DNA of 64,000 nt from Stropharia rugosoannulata (Eukaryota; Basidiomycota; Agaricomycetes; Agaricales; Strophariaceae). How positions within the stretch are numbered: position 1 is the stretch's first letter; each line of letters starts with the position of its first letter. The DNA lies in NCBI GenBank assembly GCA_028532985.1, contig JANCIK010000011.1, positions 1,612,001 through 1,676,000 of the forward strand. Direction: 5' to 3'. The translations under genes were made by a program, and so were the position numbers. Below are positions 48,915-59,928 of this stretch, piece after piece. The notes under the pieces were generated by a model. It saw only the letters and a list, made by a program, of their open reading frames with translations, was not told the DNA's origin and searched no databases.

Positions 48915-50486
48915 ATGAAAATGCAACCAGCGTTTGCATGCTTGGCGGTCCTTACTTTAACCGTGACAGTTTTTGCTGCCCCACCTCAGCAGCAGCAGAG
49001 TATCGACACCTCGAAGCTTCCCCCAGGCGTAATTGTAAGTGCTTGGATTACTTCATTGCACCGCGAAGCTAATAGGTTTATTCTAGCCCGTCGACCCTCT
49101 TTCTTTTGCAGTGCTAGATCCTAACGGACCCTTCCGCAACGATTCATTCAGCCAATTCCTGAACCCCACATCCGCCAAGCCACCATTCATCCAAATATTC
49201 AACTCCGCATTTCTTGATGTGCTGGGACCTAATCCACAGTTCCACCAGGTCGCATCGAACGCGACATTTGCGTTCGCGCACGAGGCGCCGATATTTGACT
49301 CTGACACAGATGAGGTGTTCTTCGCGAGCAGCGACGGCGGCCCTCTGGGAATGAGCGACATCAATCACAACAGTAAAGTAGGCAAGATAAGCATGAAGGA
49401 CGTCGAGGCAGCCTTCCAGTCGCTTCGGCCAGGCGATACAAGTAAGGCGTTCCAGATTCCAGTGACCGAGGTGAGTGCGAGGGAACACGAGACACCCTCA
49501 TACGCATTCTACGTGTTCCACGCGCCTTACCTCCCATTCTCTCCCATGTCAGCTAGCTCTTCCCGACACGATCCAAATGACAAACGGGGGAACGGGCCCG
49601 TACAAGGGTTCGCTGCTTCTTATCACGTCGGGGCGCGGCCCGCTGCCTCCCTCGATCGCACTCGTGAACCCAAGAGCACCACACAATACCACGGTGCTGT
49701 TGAACAACTTCTTCGGGCGGCAGTTCAACTCCTTGAACGACATCAAAATCCACCCCACAAGCGGCGCGTTCTTTTTCACCGATGTCACGTACGTCGTACT
49801 TGTGGTTTAATCTGACAATCTCGGTGTGGTGTTTACTGTCTGAATCTGTTGATTTATGTATAGATATGGGTCGCTGCTTGCTTTCCGCCCCCCTCCTGAG
49901 CTGCCTAACCAAGTGTATCGGTTTGATCCTGCCACGGGGGAGGTGAGGGTGGTCGCGACAGACTTCAACAAGTGCAACGGTATTGCATTCACGCCAGACG
50001 GAAAGACAGCCTTTGTGTAACTTTACTCTTCCTATGTATAAGACGCGATCCTAACTATTGAGGACAGGACGGATACAGGCGCCAACGCTGGCTTAGAAGG
50101 GAACGATCTTACCCTCCCTGCAACAATGTGAGCATATTGCATGAAAGCGCTTCGCCAAGTTATAACCGTCGACTGATATTCTGCACAGTTACAAATACGA
50201 TGTTGATCCTGATACCCAGGTGTTCTTGAACAGACGCATTTTCGCATACACCGATGCTGGCATTCCTGATGGTGTTCAGCTTGACGCCGCAGGGAACGTG
50301 TATGCAGGTTGTGGTGATGGGACCCATGTTTGGTCCGCTTCAGGCACTCTCCTGGGCAAGTTCTTCACAGGGAGTGTATCAGCCAATATGGTGTTCGCAG
50401 GCGACGGTCGCCTGGTGATTATGGGGGAAACAGCTATCTTCGTAGCTATGATAGCGGCGAAGGCCACAAAAATCAGCTTCCCTTAG
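48915..50486 (+). CDS. Secreted SMP-30/gluconolactonase-like beta-propeller protein
   Basis: Six-bladed calcium-dependent beta-propeller; relatives hydrolyse lactones. Signal peptide region MKMQPAFACLAVLTLTVTVFA. Exons include 48915-49034, 49087-49470, 49553-49788, 49864-50016 and 50068-50127. Family marks: NSLNDIKIHPTSGAFFFTDV (Asn/Asp metal-site strand), CNGIAFTPDGK, TDTGAN, PDGVQLDAAGNVYAGCGDG and GKFFTGSVSANMVFAGDGR. About 380 residues, fitting fungal secreted members. The ATG is chosen because it begins the signal peptide and has a TATA box 50 bp upstream. The natural substrate is not evident. It is next to MED8, tail to tail, 130 bp apart. Confidence 0.85.
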
Positions 50487-50616
50487 TTTCATGTAATAGG
50501 TAGTTGGAATGTGAAGCTACACTGAATTGGAAAAAATTGTGCATCAGGATTAGCAAGGCGTCCACTGGTCCATCGAGATGCATTGATTATGAAGTGTTTG
50601 CAAGGGCACCAGTGCG

Positions 50617-51573
50617 TCATGCATCATTTGCAGTGGTAGTGGGTATGGAGAACATATCGACTGGAGAAGTGATGTCGCCATTAAACAGGGCACCTTCGAC
50701 ATTGAATTCATCCTCGTCACTGGTTCCCATAGTGTCTGCGTTTTCGTTTTGGCCGCCTGCTTGTCCATCTTCACCCTCGTCCTCGTCCTCGTCGCTTCCA
50801 GTCTCCATTCCGACGTCATTTTGGCTAGCAGGAACATCTTCAGCGCCCTGAGCGCTCTCCATAGGACGCGGCCCCAGCCTCGGGTCCCACTCAAGCTCCT
50901 CAGGCTCTTCCACCTCCACCTCTACCCGCTGTTTCCAGTCGAACTTCTCCTTCAGCATTGTAACTGCCCTGACAGCGCGTTCGACGCGGCGATCGTGAGC
51001 CTCGCGAGTTTCGGCGCACTCTCGGAGAACATCCTCATACTCCGGTTTACGAGGAGCGCCAAACACGCCTGGCAACGGAGGCGGGGGTGTCAGTCCAAGA
51101 ACTCCAAGAGATCCTCGGGTGCTCATATGCTCCGCAAGGCGCTTGACCGTGTCGTTTTCAGAGCGCAGTACGTCAGTCGTTTGTTGGTTGCGCAAGAGCG
51201 GGGCCACCTCTGCGTCAAGAGCCGTGTCGGACATTCCTACGCTCGGGTGTAATGCGATACGCTCATAAATGTTTTGTTGGGGGCCTTTGTTACTCGTACT
51301 GGCATGGGGGGTGGGGAATGGATTAACCAGGGCGTTTGAGAAGTTATGCGTCTGCGAGAGAAGGATGTTGTATTTCGAGAGAAGATCAGGCCATGAAGGC
51401 ATTGCAGTTGCATATCCAGCCATCTCTATCGTATATTGCAAGGAGTATATTGAGTCAATGATTTGGTTTGCCTTGAACTTCAACGATTCCAATTGCGAGG
51501 TGGGCAGATTTGGTTTAGAAAGAACAGTCACTGCTGGAGGAATCCCCAGTTGCTGAGATGGATTGTTCATCAT
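50617..51573 (-). CDS. MED8: Mediator complex subunit 8
   Basis: Head-module subunit of Mediator, which links transcription factors to RNA polymerase II in the nucleus. A single long open frame of 318 codons. The N-terminal helical part has the Med8 pattern ESLKFKANQIIDSIYSLQYT and WPDLLSKYNILLSQTHNFSN. The middle has TPPPPLPGVFGAPRKPEYE, and a coiled stretch with ERAVRAVTMLKEKFDW follows. The C-terminus is very acidic (EEPEELEWD, GSDEDEDEGEDG). The ATG at 51571-51573 is used; a second lies directly after it. The open frame extends upstream without another suitable ATG. No intron is needed. Confidence 0.88.
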   Translation of the reverse strand: MMNNPSQQLGIPPAVTVLSKPNLPTSQLESLKFKANQIIDSIYSLQYTIEMAGYATAMPSWPDLLSKYNILLSQTHNFSNALVNPFPTPHASTSNKGPQQNIYERIALHPSVGMSDTALDAEVAPLLRNQQTTDVLRSENDTVKRLAEHMSTRGSLGVLGLTPPPPLPGVFGAPRKPEYEDVLRECAETREAHDRRVERAVRAVTMLKEKFDWKQRVEVEVEEPEELEWDPRLGPRPMESAQGAEDVPASQNDVGMETGSDEDEDEGEDGQAGGQNENADTMGTSDEDEFNVEGALFNGDITSPVDMFSIPTTTANDA

Positions 51574-52272
51574 TACGTTGATTTTCCGCAGGAGAACTAT
51601 CGGAAGGAACAGTTCAAAGGTGTAACAAAAGTGCAACAAAGGTGTTGTTTGAACGTAACGGCTGGAGTTTGCAGGCCGATCTGTCACAAAAAGTGACAGA
51701 TCACAAGCTACGCCAGCTACGTATGATGTAAGCTTTATTAACCTTTTCAGGCAATAATATATCCTAGTAAAGAATTTTAGATATTGGTTTTAGAGATCAA
51801 TGGATAGTGGAGTGCGCTTCTGCTTGGTTGAGAGCCCGATACATGATATTAAATGTGTACGAGCATTAGAGTCCCCCTTTTTATTTATTGAAGTATAAGG
51901 TGGTCCCATTCTCTGCAGCTTCGCAGCCGATCGTCGACTTCCGGTCGCTGAAAAGTGCCCGCCTGCCCAACGCCCGCCATACCTATTGCTTTGAACACAG
52001 TAGACAAGATCCTTCTGAGTACTTCTGCGGAAGATTGACGGAAGCTAAACATTGAACGGTGAAAAAAAATCAGGCGCTTGTGCGAGACGTACGGAGTCCA
52101 TGTAGCGCGCCAGCTGTGGGAGACTTGTCTCACAAGTTAAAAAAATACCCGCTCCATGAATGCAGCTCAGAACTTAGTATCAATTAGCAAGTCAAGGCTA
52201 TAGTCTTCTCAGGACTGTTTCAAGGCCTACATTTATAAATGTCAACTGTTTACGGTATTTACTTATACTGTA
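51574..52272. other. Intergenic between MED8 and methyltransferase copy 4
   Basis: About 700 bp, with the MED8 promoter at one side and the 3' flank of the methyltransferase at the other. Nothing else recognised. Confidence 0.4.
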
Positions 52273-54127
52273 CTAAGCAATTCCAAACTCCATAATGCCA
52301 GTTGAACCAAGGTCCCAAAGCTTAATAAATTTCAAGCCTGCCTTCTCACCGAGTGAAATGTGTTCGGAGAGCTGACGCTCACTGCCATTTACGGTAAGCA
52401 TGACGATCATATCTGCGTCGTGGGGCAAAACACGTCCCATGCCATAATTGGGAAGTAATGGCTCAGGAGCTTTCTTGTGAACATATTTCTCATCAAGTAT
52501 CGGTGCTGTGGTGCGGACAACATGCTCATCTGGGAGGTGTGTGAATAAAGTAAGAAAGAGAGGAAGAAGCAATGTCAAGGAATCATACACAGCAAAATTC
52601 GGCTATGGGGAGCCATGACGCTGCGGACATTAGCTAGCAGTTTTGTTGCACGTCCATCTTCCCAGTCATGTCTTTGCAATTTCATTAGATAGCAAATGTG
52701 GAGGGTTTGAGAACACTCACAGAACGTGCGTCATCTATATGTGTCAAGGTAGGTAATGCCCTAACCAACTAAATAAAACTAGACGTACGTAGTAAATGTC
52801 AGCTCCCGGAATAGGAGGCTGTTTATGAAAGTCGACACTATTGAAATGAACTCGGCCTTCCGCAATGGCCTCTGGACATTCAAGGGGCCAAAAATACTCC
52901 TGCGCTTCTTTCATCCTTTCCGGCCTATCTTGAAGGAAAAGCTGGAGATGTGGATGATGTTTGGCAAGTTGAATTGATAAGGCGCCTTTTCCACTTCCGA
53001 GATCGACGACCTTTGTACCCTTTGGGAGCTCCTTCCACGGGTACTCTGAAAATATGTCAATCATAAATAAGTTGTTAATAGAAAGAGAAAGAAAGAGGAG
53101 AACCGGTCAGAACTGCAGCAGCTTCGCATACAGTTGCCCAGCCACGTAGTCCGGAGCTGAATCGATCCCCATGTTTTCCTCCTATCTCTGATTCCTAGAA
53201 GAGAGATTGTCTGTGTATGGATACGGTTGGCGAGTCACAAATTGTTTACCTCTCCGCTGTACCAGTCAAACATGCCTTTAGAAAACCCAGTTCTCTTATT
53301 GAACGCCGTGTGGTGTGGCTCAAATGAATGAGCCCAGTCTTTGTGCACGAAGACATCATTCAAGTGTGGAATTGCCCCGAGCACCTCTTGCGTACTGTCT
53401 AAATGTCAGGATAATTTTAGATATTCTGGAGCAAGCATACCCAAATTGGACTATGTCAGCTAGACCCGGTGACACCACAAGCTGAACACTAAGCCTGTTG
53501 TTTACGAAGACATCCTCTGAAGCTTGAGTTGAATTAGCAAGGTAAGAAGTATTGTAAGGAATAATTGAAGGTCTACCTTCTCTGAAAACATGTCGAGTGG
53601 CGAGAGCTCTCATAACTCTCCCTAGTTTAATTTTATTTAATCCTGTTTTCTTTGCGATTTCTTCAATGTGGAGGCCATTTTGATGCTCGTGTAGTATTCC
53701 GGGGACGTTGTTAATGCTTACAATATCCAAGCAAGCTGATTCAACGGACTAAAATCCAGTATTGTAAGCACAGACAAGGTAATAATTGTATGCATGACAT
53801 ACAGATGACATTTTCTAATTCATGTATGCAATGTATTGTCAGTTCGTATAGTGAGATACAAACGTAAGCATAGATAGTTACCCTGAAAATAGTGTAAGCT
53901 GGCCTGGTCACTGTAGCAATGAGTTGCGAACAGGCCCCTTCGATAGTTTGTATCGCCAGCCTCAGCTCCATGCTCCCGGATGTTATGTCAAGGGGATGTG
54001 GCTCTGTATCGTTCAGCGAAGGAACATATGGCTTTGGAGATTTGGCAAAGTGAGCTTCCACTATCTTTGTAGCGTCTGCTATCAATGAAACAAGTGCAGA
54101 TAATTGACCGTGCTCTGGGGCAGCCAT
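52273..54127 (-). CDS. O-methyltransferase, COMT type, copy 4
   Basis: Fourth paralogue, opposite strand, 11 kb from copy 3 and most similar to it (GMGRVLP, KLWDLGSTGIMEFGIA). N-terminus MAAPEHGQLSALVSLIADAT, SPKPYVPSLND. Winged-helix region HIEEIAKKTGLNKIKLGRV. SAM motif VVDLGSGKGA. Catalytic motif HDWEDG. Carries the same 12-nt exon (53803-53814, KMSS) and 14-nt exon (52721-52734, MTHVL) as copies 1-3. All joins read in frame. It may have arisen from copy 3 by an inverted duplication or by inversion of part of an original array, with MFS, desaturase, SMP-30 and MED8 in between. The substrate is unknown. Confidence 0.9.
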
Positions 54128-55685
54128 CTTTTCGTGGTCCCAATCTAGGGTGTTTCTAGAGGTTTGCCACCCGAGGACGTGCCCCTTTAACGGCAGCTTG
54201 AAATGACGGTGTGAGATATTATTTAGCCATCCGCGGTCAGTGGCGCTACAGTATTTCTTCTATTTCAATTTGCAATGTCAATGAAGATCTTAGATGCCTT
54301 CTTTTGACCTCTTAAACTTTAGGTGCCCTCATTTGCTGAAGCTTAATAGCAGAGGAGTGAGGATGATTTCGAAATCCTAATATGTATGCACTTCGATCTA
54401 GCACCATGTACTCATCTGCTTTTGACAGATTTGGCCAAATAGGGTTTCAATCTATTCAATCATTAAACCATTTGAAGCCTATAAACGTGTCAGGTGAGGA
54501 ACTAAGTTGAACAAGACTAGGTCATGAGGGACTTAGCACATGGAAAGGGTGGGTATATTCCAGAAGTTTGCGTTAGTCTAGTCTGACAAGTAATTGACAA
54601 ATGAGGTGCGGATTGGGTGCGAACGCGAAGTTGTCACTCCTTCGAGCTTGCAGCCGGATACATAGCCGAGCATACAATTATTTCTCAGCACATTCCAGAG
54701 TACTGTACCATTTCGAATGGTTCGTCCAGGGGTGGGGACATGGGACACCGTGGGCGAAATTTTCGTCCAAAATATTTCGTTCAGCGAGTTTTTTGTAGGA
54801 CCAACCGAGTCTTTGGAGTATGGTCTCAGCCATTTCAAAAATTTCTTCGTCCACTGGGCTTGGGACACGGGACAAAGCACCGATTTCGTCCACGTACATG
54901 GTCCTTGGGACATGGGATGGACGAACCATTTAAAATGGCACAGTATTAGTAAGGGTTCAACTGGAACATCTATGTGCTGGCGGGTCTGTGAACATGAACC
55001 TTTAAGCTGTAGACGCCAATGGCTTCGATTGCTGAGTGAAGGCATCGATGTTCCAGCTTTGTTCTTGTTTGCAATATTGAAATATTGACGCGTGACGTTC
55101 AGTGAACAGCCACTTTCCGAATTTCTTTGCAAAATTACAAATTAACTGCACACGAAATTCGAATCAAGCACGAATCGTAGAACGAGTCGGTGACAATCAG
55201 AAAATTGTGGGTGTTACGGCACATAAACGGCACTATAGCTCACTATGAAGCACTACATAGTGACACAGTGCAACCCTCCTCTTGAGAGCACTCGAGTCCA
55301 TATTGCCCACTGTCCTTGGCAGATAAGTAGGCCTAGATAATATCGGAAAGACTGAACTCATGCAGGGAGAAACGAAACAGACGGTTCTCAAGATGGAAGC
55401 GGTAGGGAGCTGCGAGCCAGTGCCCAGTCTGAATTTAGTCTGAGTCTTGGCTTTTTGAGAGTTGCTTTTGACAAGCTTTTGAGTCAAATTTTGAAGTCGA
55501 GGCGATGGTGCCGACAAAGTCACGGGACCCGCCTTGGAGATAGCACAACCACAATTCATCTATCATTGCGCCTGTTTGCGCGCTCAACTCAAGCTCACTT
55601 TTGTTCTTCATTTCTGAGAAAAGGTTTTAAACTGTTATCGGCGTTTTACGCGTTATAGGGCTGGACTTGTTCGGGATCTCTCAAG
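54128..55685. other. Intergenic with a MITE
   Basis: About 1.55 kb between divergent genes. Apart from the small TIR element at 54703-54943 I see no gene. Open frames crossing the element on both strands are by-products of its inverted repeats. Confidence 0.45.
54703..54943. mobile_element. MITE with 26-bp terminal inverted repeats and TA target duplication
   Basis: The 241-bp element has inverted ends at 54703-54728 and 54918-54943 that match at 23 of 26 positions; the inner 13 bases AATGGTTCGTCCA are identical. TA flanks both ends (54701-54702 and 54944-54945), the target site of Tc1/mariner elements. The interior carries repeats of a GGGACAtGGGA-type motif at both sides (near 54735 and 54900) and has no transposase, so it is non-autonomous. 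Inside the window it is single copy as far as I can see. Superfamily assignment rests on the TA only. Confidence 0.75.
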
Positions 55686-56844
55686 ATGTCTTTAACTTCA
55701 ACTTTTGAACCACTCTCCTTGGATTTCAGACAAGCAGACAACTTAATTCAGAAACACATCTACACAACGGTGCCGCTAGTCGTTTGCGAAATCACAGAAT
55801 TGGCGAGCAAAGGATATAGGTATTGTGTAAAATTATCCCTGTTCTGCAAACATTGTCTAAAGTGTTCATCGATTTCACTCCATGGGAGCTTCGTCAATTA
55901 GTCGGACATCCGATGCTCGTACCTATATTGTTGATCTATCGTCGTCAAATACATCAGGTCCCTCTTTAGCCTGCTTCATAGTCGTGAAACATCCGCAACC
56001 TTCTGCAAACTCAGCAACATACCAAACGAACTCACTTCCAATAATTCACCAGATCCTCTCGCAAATCCATAAACATACGGACATCCCCATTGCCGATCCT
56101 ATCATGGATACCACTCACGAACTCGTTCCTTTCGATGTCCTCATCTGCAAACCCTCGCCTATAACGTCCAAGAGCATAACTACACTCGCGAATGCGCGTA
56201 AGGAGGGCCTACTGACCGCTCAGCAACTCGCATTCGTGGATCTGCAGATCGGACTCTTTTTGGGCCAGTTGCATAGCAAAGTCCAGAACGACTGGTTTGG
56301 CCCACCCCAGCTGGGCAGTCCTGCACAGCCGTCCTATAGCTGGCAAGAAAGTTTCACGCTTCTGCTGGAGACGCTGTTGAGCGAACACCAGGCCGCAGGC
56401 ATAGAGCTGCCGTACGAAGATATCAGGCGTCATCTCTCGCGTGCAATCGCGTACTTTCTATTCGATGACGTTGAGGTGCCGTCACTCGTTTGGCTTACAG
56501 GAAGCGTGTACGATGTGTACGTTTCGCTGTCGAACGGAAAGACGAGTGCGATTGCAGCCATTCTGCCCAACGCCGCGCACGCCGTCTGGGGGGATCCATT
56601 GCTGGAGAGCTTCTTCCTGCCTCCTGCACCGTCGGCTGTAGTTTTGGAGGGATACTCGGGAGGTGGAGGAGGGCCCTTGATCGTATTCCCCAGGCAGAAG
56701 ACAAAACGTATCTGGTATTCACTCTTCCTCGGCCTAATAGTTCTCAAGGAGGGGGCTTCCGCTGATTCAGAGGTGGACGAAAAGTGGGCACTGGATCTTA
56801 TATTAAAGTCTGTCAAGGCTTTGACCGACGCACCGTGTTATTAG
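55686..56844 (+). CDS. Aminoglycoside-phosphotransferase-like protein with degraded active site
   Basis: Two exons (55686-55819 and 55902-56844) give 358 residues. The fold resembles the APH/kinase-like family. An N-lobe with ACFIVVKHP could hold the nucleotide Lys. The hinge-type region is VPFDVLICKPSP, then QLAFVDLQIGLFLGQLHSK, YSWQESFTLLLETLL, and a C-lobe ending AVWGDPLLESFF, as in fungal APH-like proteins. Where the family has the catalytic HGD, this protein reads LVWLTGSVYDVYVS, so His and Asp are both absent. It is either an inactive pseudokinase or a divergent enzyme. It ends 25 bp before the 3' end of the opposing HMG-box gene, so the transcripts probably overlap. Confidence 0.6.
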
Positions 56845-56869
56845 GTATAGAAGAAATAGATTAAACTGT

Positions 56870-57810
56870 TTATTGTTGAGCCTTCTGAACCTCCAAAAGT
56901 TTCTTCTCAAAATTCTCTACTGAAATCTTCCTCCAGTACTAACAAATCCCAAGTTAGGATGAGAACATGCGTGAAACGACAGTAATCTTACGTCTTTCTG
57001 ACTGAGGGTCAGCGCACGCCAGTCTTTGCCAAGTTTCCTGCCTTGGTCTAAGATGGACAAAGGCGACGAACGATCGAAGTTGGCTTTGACGAATCTAGAG
57101 ATGGCCAAGTCAGCAGGTAAACGAGCATAGCAAGCAAGTCAAGAACATACTCTAAATAAGGAGCGAGAGGCCTTTTTAAACCTTTCTCGGGAGCAAACTC
57201 TTTCGCTGCGCGCTTGTATTCGGGTGTCTTGCGATATTTCTTAGCAATCTCTCTGGCCTCCGCCCTCTCCTCCACCGTGGAGCCGTATTTCTGAGAGACA
57301 ATGAGCTATTTTTACGTGAACCACAACACAAGAGAAACCGACATTCTTTTCCTCGATTGAAAAAGTGCGCCATTCCTGGGCTGCGGCCTTGACGAGATCA
57401 GCCAAGTTGTTCTCGGGCGTCTTATTCTTGGCAACATATTGTGCATTGAAGTCCATCCAGGGTGTAAGAGCACGCCCGCTACGCGGAAGCTTAAGGTGCT
57501 TCTTCAGGACTGCAGCGCGTCAGCGGCAGGCAACTTGATAAACGCGACTCTCCAGACCTTTGACCTGTTCCTTCGCTTCCTTAGACGTTACAGTGTTCTT
57601 CTTTGGCCGTCCGGGCTTTCCCTTCTCAGCTTCAGCAGCAATGACCTTCTTCGTCTTCTTGGGTGTCTTCTCCTTCTCAGCGACGAGGGGGGTAGTAAAG
57701 AAAGACCGCCTCAGAACAACAGGAGATGCGATGGTGGTGATTGCAAACGCGCGAGCTCTAAGCAGCACGCGACCAAGACTGAGGCTGGGTGAAATAATTG
57801 AGAATGCCAT
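56870..57810 (-). CDS. Mitochondrial HMG-box DNA-binding protein (Abf2/TFAM-like)
   Basis: The N-terminus is rich in Arg, Ser and aliphatic residues without acids (LGRVLLRARAFAI, then RRSFFTTP), a good mitochondrial presequence. A Lys-rich linker with KKTKKVIAAEAEKGKPGRPK follows; it includes a GRPK AT-hook-like piece. Box 1 spans LTPWMDFNAQYVAKNK to EWRTFSIEEK and YRKTPEYKR. Box 2 spans KRPLAPYLEYFVKANF to KLGKDWRALTLSQKDYW. The C-terminus is ENFEKKLLEVQKAQQ. Introns split both boxes. Such proteins package or transcribe mitochondrial DNA. Start ATG at 57808-57810. Confidence 0.75.
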
Positions 57811-58628
57811 GGAGCTACGGTATTATTGACGTTCAAGTTTGTATGGTTGCTCAACAACGCGCAACGATATGTGCCGGACAAGCAAACCCAAATAAAGGAT
57901 GTTCTGTGACACTGACAGCCAGACACGTGACAGGTGTGATTCGTAAAGAGTCGCCGTTTAGTCACTCGTGCCGAAGTAACGAAGTCGTTTGTCGCTTGTT
58001 TGTCGCCGTCAAGTCGCCGTCATCATTGAGCGCTCCAGAGTCTGCTCTGAGCGCATCAAGAGTGCACCGTTGCGGCCACTCAATCTCAATCCAGGGCTCA
58101 GAGTAGTGCTTCTTATGCAGCAGACAGCGAAAAATGAATTGTCAGGTTGAAACGGCTTGGAAATTATCAAGAAAATAAGTAGTATGATAAAATACAATTG
58201 GAATTTGATTGGAATACAAGGGGAATATGAACGACTTCTGTAACACAAGAAGTACAGCAGTTCACGGTCTCGTTTTATAAGGGGCTTCGAAGATGCCGTG
58301 AAACATCATCAGAGTTTTTGACTGAGGCGCTTAAATGTTTGTAAATACCGTCTACACCCTAGTATAGTGGACAGCCTCACCACCATTTTGATATATCGTA
58401 CAGCACATCATCAAAAGACTCTCCGACATAAACTATAAGCCGTTGTAAGTGTCTCATCCGCTGATCACGAAATAGAATAAACACCGACGTTATTAGCTAT
58501 TCAATGTAATAAAAAGGAGCCAGCGCACGAAGGTATATTTAGACTTTTTTCTCATCCTCCCAGCTCATTCCCGTCCAGCCTTAGAGCCCTGCTTTACACC
58601 ACGATACTTTCACGTTGAATGACCCACT
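57811..58628. other. Divergent promoter region
   Basis: About 820 bp between the HMG-box gene (-) and a DUF6534 gene (+). It contains a CACGTG E-box near 57925 and three GTCGCCGT octamers between 57950 and 58020, two of them almost adjacent (near 58003 and 58013). TATATTT near 58534 could serve the + strand gene. No coding sequence. Confidence 0.45.
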
Positions 58629-59928
58629 ATGGCTGATGCCCTCGTTCAAGGTCCCCCCTCTGCGTTGGAATCAACATTCGGGGCGTATTTGATAGGCGGT
58701 ATGTGTACCTCGACTTGCTTTCATGAGAAATTCTAACATGTGAACATGGTTTTGTTGCCTTTTTGAAGCCATGTTCTCCATTTTCTTGCAAGGCCTTCTG
58801 ACAGTACAGACGTGGAATTACTTCGAGAATTTTCCAAACGACCCATTCAGATTGAAGACACTCGTTTGTCATTTTATCTGTAGTTATACATTCATACTGA
58901 CATAGAGAGGGACGTCGCTAGGTCTCCGTTGTATGGTGAGGATTAGCTCTTGGCCACAGGACTTCAACTGACTCTCCTATTTACAAAAATTAGGATCTTG
59001 GACACATTTCACCTCGTCCTCGTTTGCCAATCAGCGTACCATTACCTGGTAACGAACTGGGGCTTTGAGCCAGCGCTCGACAAAGCTACATGGGAGTTGC
59101 TCATCCATATCTTCCTCGTTGGACTATCCTGCATGCTCTGCCAGATGTTTTTTCTGCAAAGGCACGTCTCCCCGTTCGCATGGTTTCCATATCACCGCAA
59201 CTGATGCGTCCCCCGGAAGAATATGGATTTTTAGCCAGAAGAATTATGCCGTGGTGGGAGTCCTCTGCACACTTTGTCTGGCTAGCTTCGTCATCAGTAT
59301 CCATCTCCCTGCGCATCTGATAGCCACGCACTTGCCATTATCCGCTTTTCCAAGCCAAAAACCGGAGGTCACAGCCCTTTTCCTCTCCGGTGCCGCGTGT
59401 GAGTCGCTAGTGAGCAATGAAGTAGAACATCCGAAGTTTACAACGGTTGCTGCAGCTGACTTTCTCATCGCTGGTCTTCTTTGTTATTACCTGCGTCAGG
59501 ATTATAGCGGATTCAAAGCGTAAGCCACTTTCGAGATTCAAGTAAAGACTGAATCAAGTCTAATGGCAGTAGCACGCGCTCGGTGATTGGAAAGATATTG
59601 CAGTACGCTGTAGCGACAGGTTTGGCAACTAGTGCACTCAGAGTGGGCGCGGTGTTAGCGGTAAGCAAATATTGTCTATAATCAAATAGTACCTAAACTG
59701 ACGTCAATTCTTTAAAACTTCAGTTGTTTGTGGCACCCACCAAGCTGTACTACATCGTAAGCCAGTTCTTTTGCGTAGGCTTTCATGTGAATGGTAGTGA
59801 CGAGTAATGGTAATACGTAGGCTATGCATTTATCACTTGGACGGCTATACACCAACTCTCTTTTGGCAACGTTAGTCCCGCGAGTCTTACACACACTCAA
59901 GAAGAACTCACCATATGAGTCGATATAG
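58629..59928 (+). CDS. DUF6534-type membrane protein, second member
   Basis: Clear DUF6534 layout. N-terminus ESTFGAYLIGAMFSIFLQGL and QTWNYFENFPNDPFRLKTL. Then FHLVLVCQSAYHYLVTNWG, a helix with LLIHIFLVGLSCMLCQMFFL, RIWIFSQKNYAVVG, LLCYYLRQDYSGF and LQYAVATGLATSALRVGAVL. It ends with FVAPTKLYYIAMHLSLGRLY, TNSLLAT and a short tail. Introns are about 50-60 bp and the joins I tested hold the frame (for example the intron before AMHLSLG). Function unknown. It is a different subgroup from the gene at 13767, whose N-terminus and LPGGPTYYQ helix differ. Confidence 0.8.

Noticed and set aside
54578..55132. 184-codon minus-strand open frame
   Set aside because: It runs through the MITE; a similar frame exists on the other strand because of the inverted repeats.
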